This document shows positions 23,074-34,198 of a DNA stretch of 64,000 nucleotides, piece after piece (positions within the stretch are counted from its first letter, which is position 1; the number at the start of each line of letters is the position of its first letter). Origin of the DNA: Colletotrichum lupini (Eukaryota > Ascomycota > Sordariomycetes > Glomerellales > Glomerellaceae); NCBI RefSeq assembly GCF_023278565.1, contig NC_064682.1:3100001-3164000 (forward strand), in the 5' to 3' direction. The translations under genes were made by a program, and so were the position numbers. The notes beneath the pieces are model-generated. The model was given only the letters and a program-made list of their open reading frames with translations, did not search any database and was not told where the DNA came from.

Positions 23074-25232
23074 ATGAGGGACCCTTCAGAATTCGATGGC
23101 GAAGAGTTCCGCACTGCACCGTCGACTCGAGAACACAGCCTGTCCGTCAATAGACCTCCAACTGTGACACAGCTACCAGGCGTATTCGTTCCCTCATGCC
23201 ACAATGGCACTGTCATCTATCCGACTACCACGCAGATAGACCCTAATCTCGGCCGGCGTCCATCCATCGTGCCACCGGGCCCGTCCACTACCCTAGACTG
23301 CAGCTTGTTCAGTAATGGAGACGCCGAGACCATGACGTGGGCTCCTCAAGCCAGTCCGGTTTTCCGGCGGCCATCAAGGTGCATGAGCATGGATCAGACT
23401 AGAACTCAGGCCCATAACCACTGTCTGCCCCCGGCCGCTGCAGAAGCAGTCACAAAGGGGGATCTGTCAGGTATTTTAGGTCAAGGCATGATCTGCTAAG
23501 ACACCTTGCATTTTAATTGCTAATCAATAATGCCGTAGGAGACAAGTGTCTTGCCGGCGAGTCTCAGAACACATCATCAGGGAGAACGAACCACAAATCA
23601 GGTACCGGCTTGACCTCCAACATTGAACATGGCCCCACGACGATGCCCATACAAGGCCGACGCGATATTTCAGGCAGCCACGGCTCCATCAATGTTCGTC
23701 ATAGCCGACACCCATCCCGGTCCGAGCATCTCTCCGACACCCCGAGACGGTCTGGTCACAGCATTTGGGGAAAGCCCAATACTTTGATGCAGCAAATCAT
23801 GGGAAAGGTACGGGTTCGTCTTGCTGGTCAACGAAGAACGCCGGATATCTCCCCAAGCGACCCCGATGGAGGAACACCATGCAACAAAGCCTCATGCCAG
23901 TACGTTCTCACCGATGATCAAGTACAAGACGTTGTGGAGATCGTTTTCAAAGAAATGTGCAAGCACAATACGACCATGGAGGATGCTTCCAAAACCCAGC
24001 AAGCAACTGATACTGTGGTCCAAACAAAACTAGCCAGGAAGCCGAGCTTCCTCAAGACTGCCATTGAGCTACGACCTGCTCGTGCAGCTGATACAGCGAC
24101 TACCATCAACGAACCCGAGACCTCCTTCTTTAATCGAAGCGCTGTTGATGGTCAGGTACGGTCGAGAAGTGTGGCTCGACCGGCACCCATCACCACGATT
24201 GTATCACGCAACAGTATCACTGATATACGGTGGCTCGCTGATACGCTGGCAGAACATTCTGACCAGACCCGAGAACCGGTTTCGGATGCTTCCGAAGTGC
24301 AAATATCTGCCGTGTCCCAGACCAACTCTTCCATGTTCAATGTGTCTAGCATTATTGAGGGACTCAGTCGGGCTTCTGATTCTGATACTTCGTCGGATAC
24401 TCCTGATGTCCATGGCTTCTCGCTCGGTTCTCAGCTTGTAGGCGGATTAGGTCGTCAAAAAGAGAACCTCAAAGAATCCAGTGTCGATGACGAAGCTTCT
24501 TCAATCACTTCATTCCCTAGCCTGCCACAGCGACACTGCACGGATGAGTGGCTGAGCACCCCGGCTAGTCTTGTCCCTCTTCAACATGAAGATAAGAGCA
24601 AGGTCAACATGTATCATATGGGAATTGACGCGAGACTTGGTAGTGTCGCACCCATCAGTAAGGACTCACCTCGTAGAGATTCCGACCGTTCTATGAGCCA
24701 CGAGGTAGATCTCCCCTTGGATGATCCTGCGAGTATCAAAAACAAGCCCTCTCACCGAGACTCCGAGGCCTTGTCAGACTCGCATGCATGCGGCGAAAAC
24801 AAGGCACCCGGCGAATTGGCCAAGAATACCAGGCGGCGCTCTGCCCATTTCGCAGAGCCTTTGGTACAAGACACTCGCAAACCAGAACCAGGGTTCATGC
24901 AGCAGATCACCCGAAAGATCAGTTCTGTTTTTCAGAGAACACCAAGTAGTAGCCGTACAACCCGCGCACCAGCGCCATCCGAAGTTGACGATGAGGTTAC
25001 CGGAAAGGCTGGCGGAGAACTTGGTGCAAGCCGGCCAGCGGCGGGAACTGGTGGTTCTGGTGTGGATTGCCTCTCAGAGCCGGAGCCCGACGCCGTCTAT
25101 CAGGCTATGGTGCTATCGAAGCCTACGAAAGACAAGAAGCAACGCCGTAGCACTTGTTCTGAAGACTACATTCCTCACACGTGCGTGGATGATCTGAGCA
25201 CGTCGGGAATCCCCTCACCCAATATCCAGTAA
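23074..25232 (+). CDS. Large disordered protein of unknown function
   Basis: Two exons, 23074-23470 and 23539-25232, joined over a 68-nt intron (donor GTATTT, branch GCTAAT, acceptor TAG) that turns GDLS plus G into GDLSGDKC; 696 residues. I do not recognise a domain. The protein is rich in Ser, Thr, Pro and charged residues, with many Ser-Pro/Thr-Pro and RRxS-type sites (RRPSI, RRRSAHF) suggesting regulation by phosphorylation. A short folded-looking segment (about residues 245-275, TDDQVQDVVEIVFKEMCKH) may be helical. Basic patches occur near QQIMGKVRVRLAGQRRTP and QQITRKISSVFQR. No signal peptide or TM. The stop TAA overlaps a perfect donor-like GTAAGC, so a further exon cannot be excluded. 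Confidence 0.75.
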
Positions 25233-25649
25233 GCCACGGAGGTATTTCATAGAAGGGCAATGCCAAAAAGACGAATGAGTACCCTAGAATCCATAGAAGA
25301 AGACCTTAGTGCATAAATACGGCTATTATCTCCCTATTTCTAAGGCTTTTGAGCAACTTGATGCTGACGAGGTAGTCAATGAGTTTAAGTGCTAACTAAT
25401 AACGTATATGCATCAAACTCGCCCCACAATGGACAAAACTCTGAAAGAACTCAAGATGCCAAAAAGGCAACATCTATTGAAGCGGTCTTGAGGAACCACA
25501 ATCACTGTGCGTCAATTCTTGCTCCAATGCGAACATACCGCCATGAACCCTCAAATCGCGCCCGAAGTAGACTCAGAATGGGTTCAAGTCGAGTCAATTT
25601 CACTCCAGAAGCAAAAGCGATGCCTCGCAATCAAACATGGCAAAACAAT
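25233..25649. other. Intergenic region
   Basis: Probable 3' UTR of the disordered-protein gene and flank of the tRNA gene, with no further feature apart from the possible continuation of the upstream gene past a donor-like GTAAGC at its stop. Confidence 0.4.
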
Positions 25650-25762
25650 TGGACACTGTGGGAATTGAACCCACGACCTTTCACAGATTGCGCAACTGAA
25701 GCTCACGATGGATGCTCAGATGTAGATGCGAAGCGAAAATCATACCCCTAGACCAAGCGCCC
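25650..25762 (-). tRNA. tRNA-Ala(CGC) with 41-nt intron
   Basis: Read on the minus strand: acceptor GGGCGCT pairs with AGTGTCC, including G3:U70; D arm TGGTCTAGGGGTATGA; anticodon stem TTCGC/GTGAA; loop TT-CGC-A; variable AGGTC; T arm GTGGG-TTCAATT-CCCAC; discriminator A73 at 25650. The anticodon CGC is at 25730-25728. The intron (25726-25686) sits at the canonical place, one base 3' of the anticodon, and contains TGCG able to pair with the anticodon. Mature length is 72 nt. CGC, G3:U70 and A73 all specify alanine. The rest of the body (TTGGTCTAGNGGTATGATT, TCGCTT) closely resembles fungal tRNA-Pro, as noted in the findings. Confidence 0.88.
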
Positions 25763-28700
25763 GATGATTGATGCAGACTTGCGCTGAATGAGGAAATATG
25801 TATGGATTTGGTTGGGAGGAGGGGTCTCTGTGGAACTGTTAGTGGAGAGGACATGCGGTGTACGGGCAAAATTGGGTGCCGGGTATCGTCGGCAAAGGCG
25901 TTGAGAAGTAGGCGGCTGGTTGTGGGGAGTGAAGTTCACGATGATTTTGAGTAATTGTAAAGAAAGGCACTTGCAGGGTTCCTTGGCACTTGAGTGTTAT
26001 GGAATGCACAATGAGTTGACGGCTTGGAAAGTTTTGGAGAGCCATGTTTGTGGGGAGTCGGGACAAAGCTCTGTAATGATCAGCGACGGGTTAAAAGTTT
26101 ACTGGAAAGCATACCAAAAGAAAGGCTCGCAGAGGATTGAACGCGCGGGAAAACTTATTGGAACCCACAGATTCTTGGTATCCCTCAAAACCGGTTTTTG
26201 GGCATCATAGGAGTAGAATTCAGCCAGCGAGTTTGCAAGCCGATGCGTGTTGTCGGAGCGTAAGTTATCTGCCAGTCCTCTCATTTCCTCACTTAGGAAC
26301 TTATCTACCTTCGTTCCCTGAGCTCGCAACAAGAACTTTGACTGATCACGACTGCTGCCGTTATTTGTTCGCCAGGCTTATGGATTAATTGTGCTCTTAT
26401 GCAAATTGTGGCTTCACGATCAATCTTTTTAAGTACCTACAGGAAACGTAAATGCAAAATCTCTGCCCAATAAGATGAGTGGCATTTTCGGTTTTATTCA
26501 AGCTGTCAAAAGTAGCGGGTTCGAAAGACAGAGGGTAGTGACTAATGCACCCTCAAGCTGAGTTACTGGTTTGCAACCACTAACAGAAGTTGGGATTTGA
26601 AGCCTGGTTGTACTACAGTAGCATAGACCTGCGAGATAATTCGGCATCCAGCCCAGAACACTGCACTCTGCAAAGACCGCTCTTAGTGCGCCGTTTCCTG
26701 TCATGTTGTGTTATGAACCGCTTCTCGCACCTCACTTATCCATGCAGGCTCCAAAGTTGGAACTAGTCGACAAAGTTGCCCCTTGTTGCAGAGCAACGCA
26801 TCCATTGAAGTTCCGGGGAGAAACTCCCGTCATCCAGTTACCTCTTTACTCGTAAACCTTTGTGTCTGAAGACCCAGAACCGGGGTCGAGATTATTTCTG
26901 CCCAGTTTCCGGCTAGCAGGTTCTGGTCCCGACAGAGCTGATTTGATTGGTCATGTGGTTCACCCGCTTCATCAACCTCCACACGCCAGACAACACGACT
27001 CGGAGGCTGTGTCAGATAGTGTGGATGTGTCTCCTGGGACAGTTCCGTGCTTCTCTATGGCGGCAGAAACACCTATCAGGGACGTTGTTTCGGGTCCAGA
27101 TGTTGCGGCTCAGTTGTTGTGCGAATGCGATGATTCAGACCCTATAGCCGCTTTTCATGAGTTGACTCGCCTGTCTTGTCTGAGGATGGATGCAATCAGT
27201 CCGATGTCGGTTTCCTCTGACCCATCGTCGTGGTTCAGATTTTCTCAAGAGAAGGAAGACTGAAAGTTTAGGTGAGGTGACCTCCTAGGCTGGACAAATA
27301 ATGAAAGCACCCGAGAACATGGGGCAAGGCCAATTTTGATTTCCGGAACGTCCGAGAGCCGTTTGATATCGACCTGTCAGAACGGGTGCTAGATCGAAAG
27401 GTCAAGCTCGGAAAGCTCCAGCGCAGGGTGTTTGGTTCAGTTGACACGACTCGCCGGGCAGATAACGTCAAAATTCTCGCGTCACCAGAAGGGGGGAAGG
27501 TTAGAAGCCTGGGCGGCGGCGGTAAACTGTGTGTTACAGTTTGGGTGATGGGGCAGCTTGGATACGATTTCCTCTTTCGTCCATACGGCTCCCGCGTTAA
27601 AACAGAGAAGATGAGACTGGGTGCAATCACTCTCATGATATGAGTCCACTGCCCTTCATCGGGCCGATTCACAGCCTTTCTTGGAGGCAGGAAGTTCTTT
27701 GAAAGAATGACCCGATGGCTCTCCCGACGGGAGGGCATTAGTGACCGTCCCCTGACGGGTATTTGTTAGTGGTAAGTACCTGGCTTATCGGCGATAAATC
27801 TCAAGGCCAATATGGTATTCGGCCACTTGACTGCTTCACAGTTGTTAACACTTCCCCAACTCAGAGGAAACTGGTCTGTTAGCGCTGTAGATAGGCTCGT
27901 ATCATTTATTGGCTTAAAGAAATACCTCCGAGCGCATGTCGGAACTAGACCCTTTCGACATGTCACTGTTTGGCCAGCAGTCAGGGCACTTGGGCAAGAG
28001 ATCGCTTTCCCAAAAGTTCAGCAGGAACAACAGGATAAATCACAATACTATCAAGTGAAGTGCGGAAAGTCAACTACAGAGTACCATCTCTTGGCATATA
28101 AGCTATGCTGAAGTGTTCCAATGCAAGGGATCTTGCAAGCCATCCGAATCCGAGCCGTTCGTTTGACACTACAAGTCGTCTAACTCGTGTGGGGAAGGCC
28201 GTCTAATATGACCACAATTGTGGAAGATCAAGATCCGGGGGATAACACCATCGATATTTCCACATTGTGTGCATAGCTGCGACAGCTAAAGAGAAGCCAA
28301 GCCTCACGAAGCCTGCATGGGTGGCGCCGTCTCTGCAGGCTTCTTCACATATTCTAGCATGAGACTACCCGTCTAGGCTGGTGTGATGTCCTGCAGGCTG
28401 CAAGGCCTCCCGATCTACAAACCGTTCGCCGACAATAAGCTTTTTCAGTACCCGTGCCGGTTGATCTTCCATGCCGCATATGGCTCTTCATAGGGCGTAG
28501 AACAAATGCCGGTCCCCCTTGCCTGATGGGGCGGGAAGGCTACCCGATCCAAGCGTACATACAAAGCCTACCCTAATGAGGTAATAGATGGGATGTCCGG
28601 AGCAGAGCCGTTGGAAGCCCACATCTAAGGCCGGCAGACCGTTTGAACATATATCAGGTGAGTCGGCCCAGTCAAGACCACCGGTTTCTGGGCTGCCAGC

Positions 28701-29842
28701 TTGTCAAGGCAGTTAAGCGAGTGCGAATGGGCAGGGCTGAGAGTTCCAAACCGGCAATCGGCAGCTTGGCGGGACACTACACCCATTTCCCATTTCCATC
28801 TTGACAGGCGCAGCCGACAATCACGAGCGTCATCATCGTGAAGGCTTGCCGAGGGACCATCCGGTCAGGTTTTTTTCTGGCAGTTTGGCAGCTTGCTGGC
28901 GTTTAGTTGGCATGACTACTCAATGACTGGCTAATTGGGCGCTTTGGTGACTTGCGATTGGCGCATCACCAACACAACTCTGTTGGGTGTTTCGACTGAA
29001 CGACGGCCGGTCCGCGCAACAAAGCGTTTCAGCTTTGATACTAAAACCATACTGGCTCCAAAGTCCAACGGCTTGCCTGAGCTGATCACCGTCGTGCCTG
29101 TGCTTCCCCTTGGAGGAACAGACATTACCCATGGGGGTAAACGCTAGGAAAGTTCCGAGAGGCTTGAGTTCATTGGCTCACCCCGCAGTCCACTAAGCAC
29201 CCAGTTCATGAGCTTATCGTGATAGTTCCCTGGAAGCCAGATGTAGGGCCAACAGCGGCTCAGCGAGCCCACTCAATCTCCCCCCATGATGCCAGGGTTT
29301 ATCCTTCGAGATCGACATGTCATCCCACGCATCTGGAGTAATCCACAACTCGGACGAGTTATAACGCTTCCCTCACTCCTAGACAGTGGCGGTTGGTGGG
29401 CGCCCGGAGCCGGTTTACGGCTACAGCTACATGGACGCAAGCGTGTCAAGCCGTCCCAAGCAAGTACCATTTTAGGACCCCCATGCGGTCAGGGTGAACC
29501 ACCAAGAACCTCCTTTGCGTCTCATAACCCAAAGAGGAAGGCTGAAGGAGAAAAGTAGTTGTAGACCACACACATTCAACACAGGAAAGCTTCACCGCCC
29601 CCCAGTGTGTCCCGAAATGGAAAGTGATGGGAGAAAACAAACGCTGAATAGGCCTTGGGTAGTCTACCCCAGATATTGATAAAATCGAACTAAGAGCCGC
29701 ACACCATTTCCGATTTTGGTTTGGAAGTCGTTGTCGTTCTCTCCACTATTCAAGCTCATCTCTACCTACCAACGATCTCCGAATCCTGTATTCCATCAAA
29801 CGTCCTCTCTAGTCTTATCTTAATATCTTCACTTTTTCGAAA
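25763..29842. other. Long intergenic region, 4.1 kb
   Basis: Normal composition, no RIP. Frames such as 26862-27263 (+), 27268-27738 (-) and 29762-30247 (-) lack recognisable motifs or good starts. The last 150 bp (29690-29842) are pyrimidine-rich and look like the leader of the HsbA-like gene. No tRNA, rRNA or repeat recognised. Confidence 0.45.
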
Positions 29843-30379
29843 ATGCTCGGCTTCCAGGTTCTTCTCGTCGCCCTCCAGGCGTGGGCGATCACCGCTGCTC
29901 CTCTCCTCGTCGCCCGCCAAAAGGATACCATCACCACCGCTCTCGGCATGGTCCAGACCTCTCTCCAGAAGCTCGATACCGCCGTCAAGGGAATCTCCGC
30001 CAACGACGCCAACTCTGTGGCTCCTGTTCTCACCGCGGCTCAAGGTTCTCAAGATGCTCTTACAAAGGCCACCTCCATGATCGACAGTGCCGACAGCGTT
30101 GGTCTCTTTGGCGCACTTGGCCTCCAGCAGACTGCCGGCGACCTCGTCACGCAGGTCCAGACTACCCTCGGCGACCTCTCGCAGAAGAAACCCGTGTTCG
30201 ATCAGCTTGGTGTCAGTTCCGTCGTTAAGGATGCTCTTATGCAACAAAAGACTGGCAGTGGCGCGCTCGGTGACACCCTACTCGGCAAGGTCCCTGCCAT
30301 CGCCCGCCCGATTGCGCAACAGAGCACTGGTCAACTTGCGGAGGCTTTGGATAGCGCTATTGCGACGTTCTCGGCATAG
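29843..30379 (+). CDS. HsbA-like hydrophobic surface-binding / cell-wall protein
   Basis: Single exon, 178 residues. A signal peptide (residues 1-18, cleavage after AWAITA) is followed by an all-helical mature protein of about 160 residues with regular heptads and many small residues. The pattern (DTITTALGMVQTSLQKLDTA near the N-terminus, then PVLTAAQGSQDALTKA and a Leu/Val-rich tail) fits the HsbA family. These are secreted fungal proteins that coat hydrophobic surfaces and help recruit hydrolases; the related Mp1-type mannoproteins are cell-wall antigens that bind lipids. The mature part has no cysteines, which separates it from hydrophobins. There is no GPI signal, so it is probably soluble or loosely wall-bound. 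The stop is 126 bp before the G tract. Confidence 0.87.
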   Translation: MLGFQVLLVALQAWAITAAPLLVARQKDTITTALGMVQTSLQKLDTAVKGISANDANSVAPVLTAAQGSQDALTKATSMIDSADSVGLFGALGLQQTAGDLVTQVQTTLGDLSQKKPVFDQLGVSSVVKDALMQQKTGSGALGDTLLGKVPAIARPIAQQSTGQLAEALDSAIATFSA

Positions 30380-30505
30380 AGGAGCAGGATCAGTATGACG
30401 GCCGTGCTGGGTATCGCGGCGAGAAATACGGGTTCTGGTGGACTGGGGGAGACGTGGATGGTGAAAGAAATTGTCACTATGATACGTGCAAGGAATTCGT
30501 GGGTA

Positions 30506-30562
30506 GGGGGGGGGGGGGGGGGGGGGGAGGGGGGGGGGGGGGGGGGGGGAGGGGGGGGGAAA

Positions 30563-30600
<38 letters not shown>

Positions 30601-30614
30601 AAAAATTGGTGGTA

Positions 30615-30648
<34 letters not shown>
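30506..30648 (+). repeat. Poly-G tract (143 bp, nearly pure G)
   Basis: Plus-strand runs of about 22, 21, 9, 37 and 34 consecutive G, broken only by single A's, an AAA and a short AAAAAATTGGTGGTA. It could form several G-quadruplexes and would hinder polymerases; the true length in the genome is uncertain because such tracts are poorly sequenced. It lies in the 3' flank of the HsbA-like gene. Confidence 0.9.
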
Positions 30649-30649
<1 letters not shown>

Positions 30650-33600
30650 GATGTGAACGTGGTGATAGGGTGGCGGGGAGGAAGAAAACAGCTCGAAAGA
30701 GGAGGATCATGTAATCGAATCGAACACTTTCGTATTCGTCCTCGAGTACTTCGTGAACGACAGCCCCACCGTAGCGAGTCTCCTGTGACAGTGCGATATT
30801 GGAACTCGTAGCATCTCAACTATTCTTATCTAATGAAAGTTTTGAATTTCTATCTTCTGGAGTGATGAAAATGACAAGTGTTTATGAATTCTAAAAGATT
30901 TTCAAGTCAGAGTTCCAGACTTGTCAGTCAAGCCGCGTCTATCCGTAAGCTGTGCATCTCAAGCCTAGCCAGCCACAATCGACCGCGTGTACCAAGATAC
31001 CATGGCTGTGTTTATCTACAAGACCTTGATCAAGCAAATGAATATGAGCGATGTTGTCAGATGCTCCAAATTAGTCTTGCTCGCTCTAGTAACATCTGCC
31101 AGAATCTCTGGAGCCGGCAATATGGGGGTAGGCACCAGCGGAGGTAACCTCACGGAGACTCCTTGCCTAGCAATTGAACTGAAGAATATCAACTACAAGA
31201 ACCACCATCTTCCCATCGCAATTTACCCACTTACGCTGCCTTGTACTGAGAGGTGGTTTACAGACCCAGGCAACGGGCGTACAGAGCAACCTAACGACGA
31301 ACCTAGCGCAAAATCCTACAGGACAAGGGCGTAGAAAGGCAAAAAGTGTAAGTCAGTTGCAACGCAGCTGAGACTGAACACTGAACCCAACGAGGAAAGC
31401 CCAATGAGGTCGGGGCCGGGCCGTTACGTATCAGCAGGGTTATCCCTCAACCACCATCAGCCCTGTGGTCAGGACGGAAGCTTTTAGCGTTCGCCAGTTT
31501 CTGCCTTTCGACCGAGCTTTACGCGGGATTGCATGAATAGTTCAGGGGTGACCCCACTGTCAAGGCTGAACTTGCGTCGCATATTCAATGCTTACCAAAG
31601 CTTCTTGTTGCATCTTGTGTGACTGTCAGCGTATTCTTGCCGTTTCGTAGGCCTTGGCGTCGCTAATCGTGGCTGTGCTTTTATCCTCGTGCTGCCGATG
31701 CATGAATACTTGCGTACTTTGACAGCTGACTGACGGGGCACGATCGTGACATTTGACAGGCTCCTGGGCTTTCGGCTGGCATTGATCATCTGCTTCCTTG
31801 AGCAATGAGTACCTCCAGTGTTGAAAGTTTCCGTTCTCATCACAATCGCTCTGTCAATACATACTTCTTACCAGTTGGGCACAGACAATCATCACCCAGG
31901 TCTTACAGAATCAAGCAGATTGACGGCGAGGCTTTTCTTGCAAGTTTGCTGTTCGATGTTTAGCGATGGGCAAGTTCTGGGTCATGCCAGGTCTTATGCA
32001 ATTGTCCCCTCAATTGGTGCACTCAACAGCCGCCATTAACTACGGAATTAGCTGCGAGCAATGCAATCAGGTACACACAGGTCGAGTAGACAGAAATCTT
32101 GACATCGACAGAACGTTATTAAGTGAGTTTTCTACCTATACCTACAGAATGAGCCATAAATGAAGCTTCAACACCTGGTGCTTCCTCAAACGGAAAAGAC
32201 AAAATAATTTTCGTTTGGGAATATGTTTCGCAACGCTGCGGTGGGCTCATGATGGTGTGACTTTAGATACGTCTAGACGTTGTCAAATTGTGCAGTCTCT
32301 TTGACTCAACTATGCCGGTGAGTTCCAACTGGCTTTCCCAAGTGTTCCTCTGAGTTACTTGCCTTACGACAGCATGCTTGTGTTGTATGATCGAAGAGAA
32401 TCTACGCCCAGCCAAGATGAACGACCATTGCCCGAATTCACTCATTGTCATACAGCCCTTCATAACTCCTTACCCATGTTCAATCTTGACAGACCTGGTG
32501 GTGCCAGGTAGAAGGTCACCCAAAAAGTAACCTTATGACAAGAAACAACTAAATTACAATGCCTATACCACGATCGGGAGTAGACTTAGAACTTGATTGA
32601 GACAGAATGCATCGTCGCATCCAGTCTCTTTGCACCTTTGATGGTACTCAGGACTGACTCGTAGACAACAATGGAGTCGTAACCTTTACAAGATTGAGAT
32701 CGGCAAAACCGGGCTTAGCATGACGATCATAAGACTACCGGGGCTGCATGAACGCGATACCGAGAACGGGTACGTAAACTGACAGCTCTTGATGGTCACT
32801 ACGTTCCACATATCACGAAGCAGAATGGTGAAACATAGCATTATCCGACACACACGCACATGAGCGACTCCTGTACGGCGCAACTAGCAGAGTGCACTCC
32901 ATGATTAGTCTTCAATTCCGAGCCAGGCTGGATGTTGGCAATTCATATGAAACTCGAATCATGGCCTTCATGTCGTGACGGGCTTGAGGTGGAGCTCGGT
33001 GCCGATATTCCGAATTAAATGCCAACGATCCGCTTCAGACCCGGCTTTCAGTAAAGATTTTCACGAGGCCTGTGGCGGAGTTTTGCATGCCATATCAGAA
33101 GGTGAGAAAGATACGGGGAGAACAAAGTATTTGCTTTTCGCTATATGGCTGAAGGAATCCTCAAATTTATTATGACATTGGTTCGCCGAATATTGTACTG
33201 TTCGTCTATCAACATTGTCGCGCTTAACTCAATTAGATTCCAAAAGTGGCTTTCACGAAAGACCAGGCGATCCAACTCTATGCTGTCACCATTCCTCATC
33301 ACCTTGAAAACTGTCATTTAAGCATGTTTAGCACAGGGCTTAACTCACGACTCATGCGAGATCTGGGCGCAGATCACCTCATTCTCGCATAGCCCTGGTC
33401 GCCATTGCCCTGGCTGCTGCGGTACGCTGACATGAACGGGGCTGTACATTTCTTATTTCCTTCCACCCCATGATCCAGCCCAATTCTTGCTTGTTTGCTG
33501 GATCCATTGAGCCGGAATCAAATACCTTCCGCTATACCCCTGATGACGAATGGGAAGATCCCGGTCAAATCAGCTTCTTGGTTGGTTCCTTGGGTTTTCG

Positions 33601-34198
33601 GTGGAGACTTCCACTCCGCCATCCCACCGACGCCGGAGTCCTCCGATGGGATGCTCATCGGACGAGCCTCCGGATTGGATACAAGCTCCGTGGGGGGCAC
33701 GAGACTTGACTCGTTCAAAGGCTTGGAGCGGCTTTATCCCGCACATACTACTACTCTGTAGTCTGTACGCCATACCGCCGTCTACATACACTTATGCTGG
33801 CCTGTACGTTGTAAATACATCCATCAATACTAAACCAGGAACTAAGGATGGGACGGGTGGACCAATCTGGAAGGACGCTCGTGGATCGACTCATCTGTCA
33901 ACGGCACCTCCCGCTGCTTTCGTCATGAAGCGCGCGGTAGACTTCGCTAGCAGTTCCTACAACATGGATGTTTGTGTAGCATGGCTGTTGGTTGGGGCCT
34001 GGTTCTAGGAAGGTATCATGAGATGGTGTCACTGGCTTACGGGCCCTTTGTGAGTCGAGAGGAAAAGGGGCGGAGGTGTATTCATGCGCCGTCGTATAAG
34101 AAGGAGGAGAAAGGATCGTACAGCTCAATTGTGTAAGTGGCTCATCAACGGCTTTTCACACATTCTTTCTTTCTTCCGATTAGTTCAAGTACGTCATT
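30649..34198. other. Long intergenic region, 3.5 kb
   Basis: No recognisable gene. One frame (ATG 31002 to 31334, about 110 codons, with a hydrophobic SKLVLLALVTSA stretch) could be a small protein but lacks support. TATAAG at 34095, about 105 bp before the next ATG, may be the TATA element of the solute-binding-protein gene. Confidence 0.4.

Noticed and set aside
26862..27263. 133-codon plus-strand frame
   Set aside because: It starts with GTG, has no recognisable motif, and competing open frames lie alongside.
30331..30819. Gly- or Pro-rich frames over the poly-G tract
   Set aside because: They are simply translations of the G run and its complement.
31002..31334. Possible 110-residue small secreted protein
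   Set aside because: The hydrophobic stretch lies about 25 residues in, there are no cysteine pairs or family signs, and the region is otherwise non-coding.
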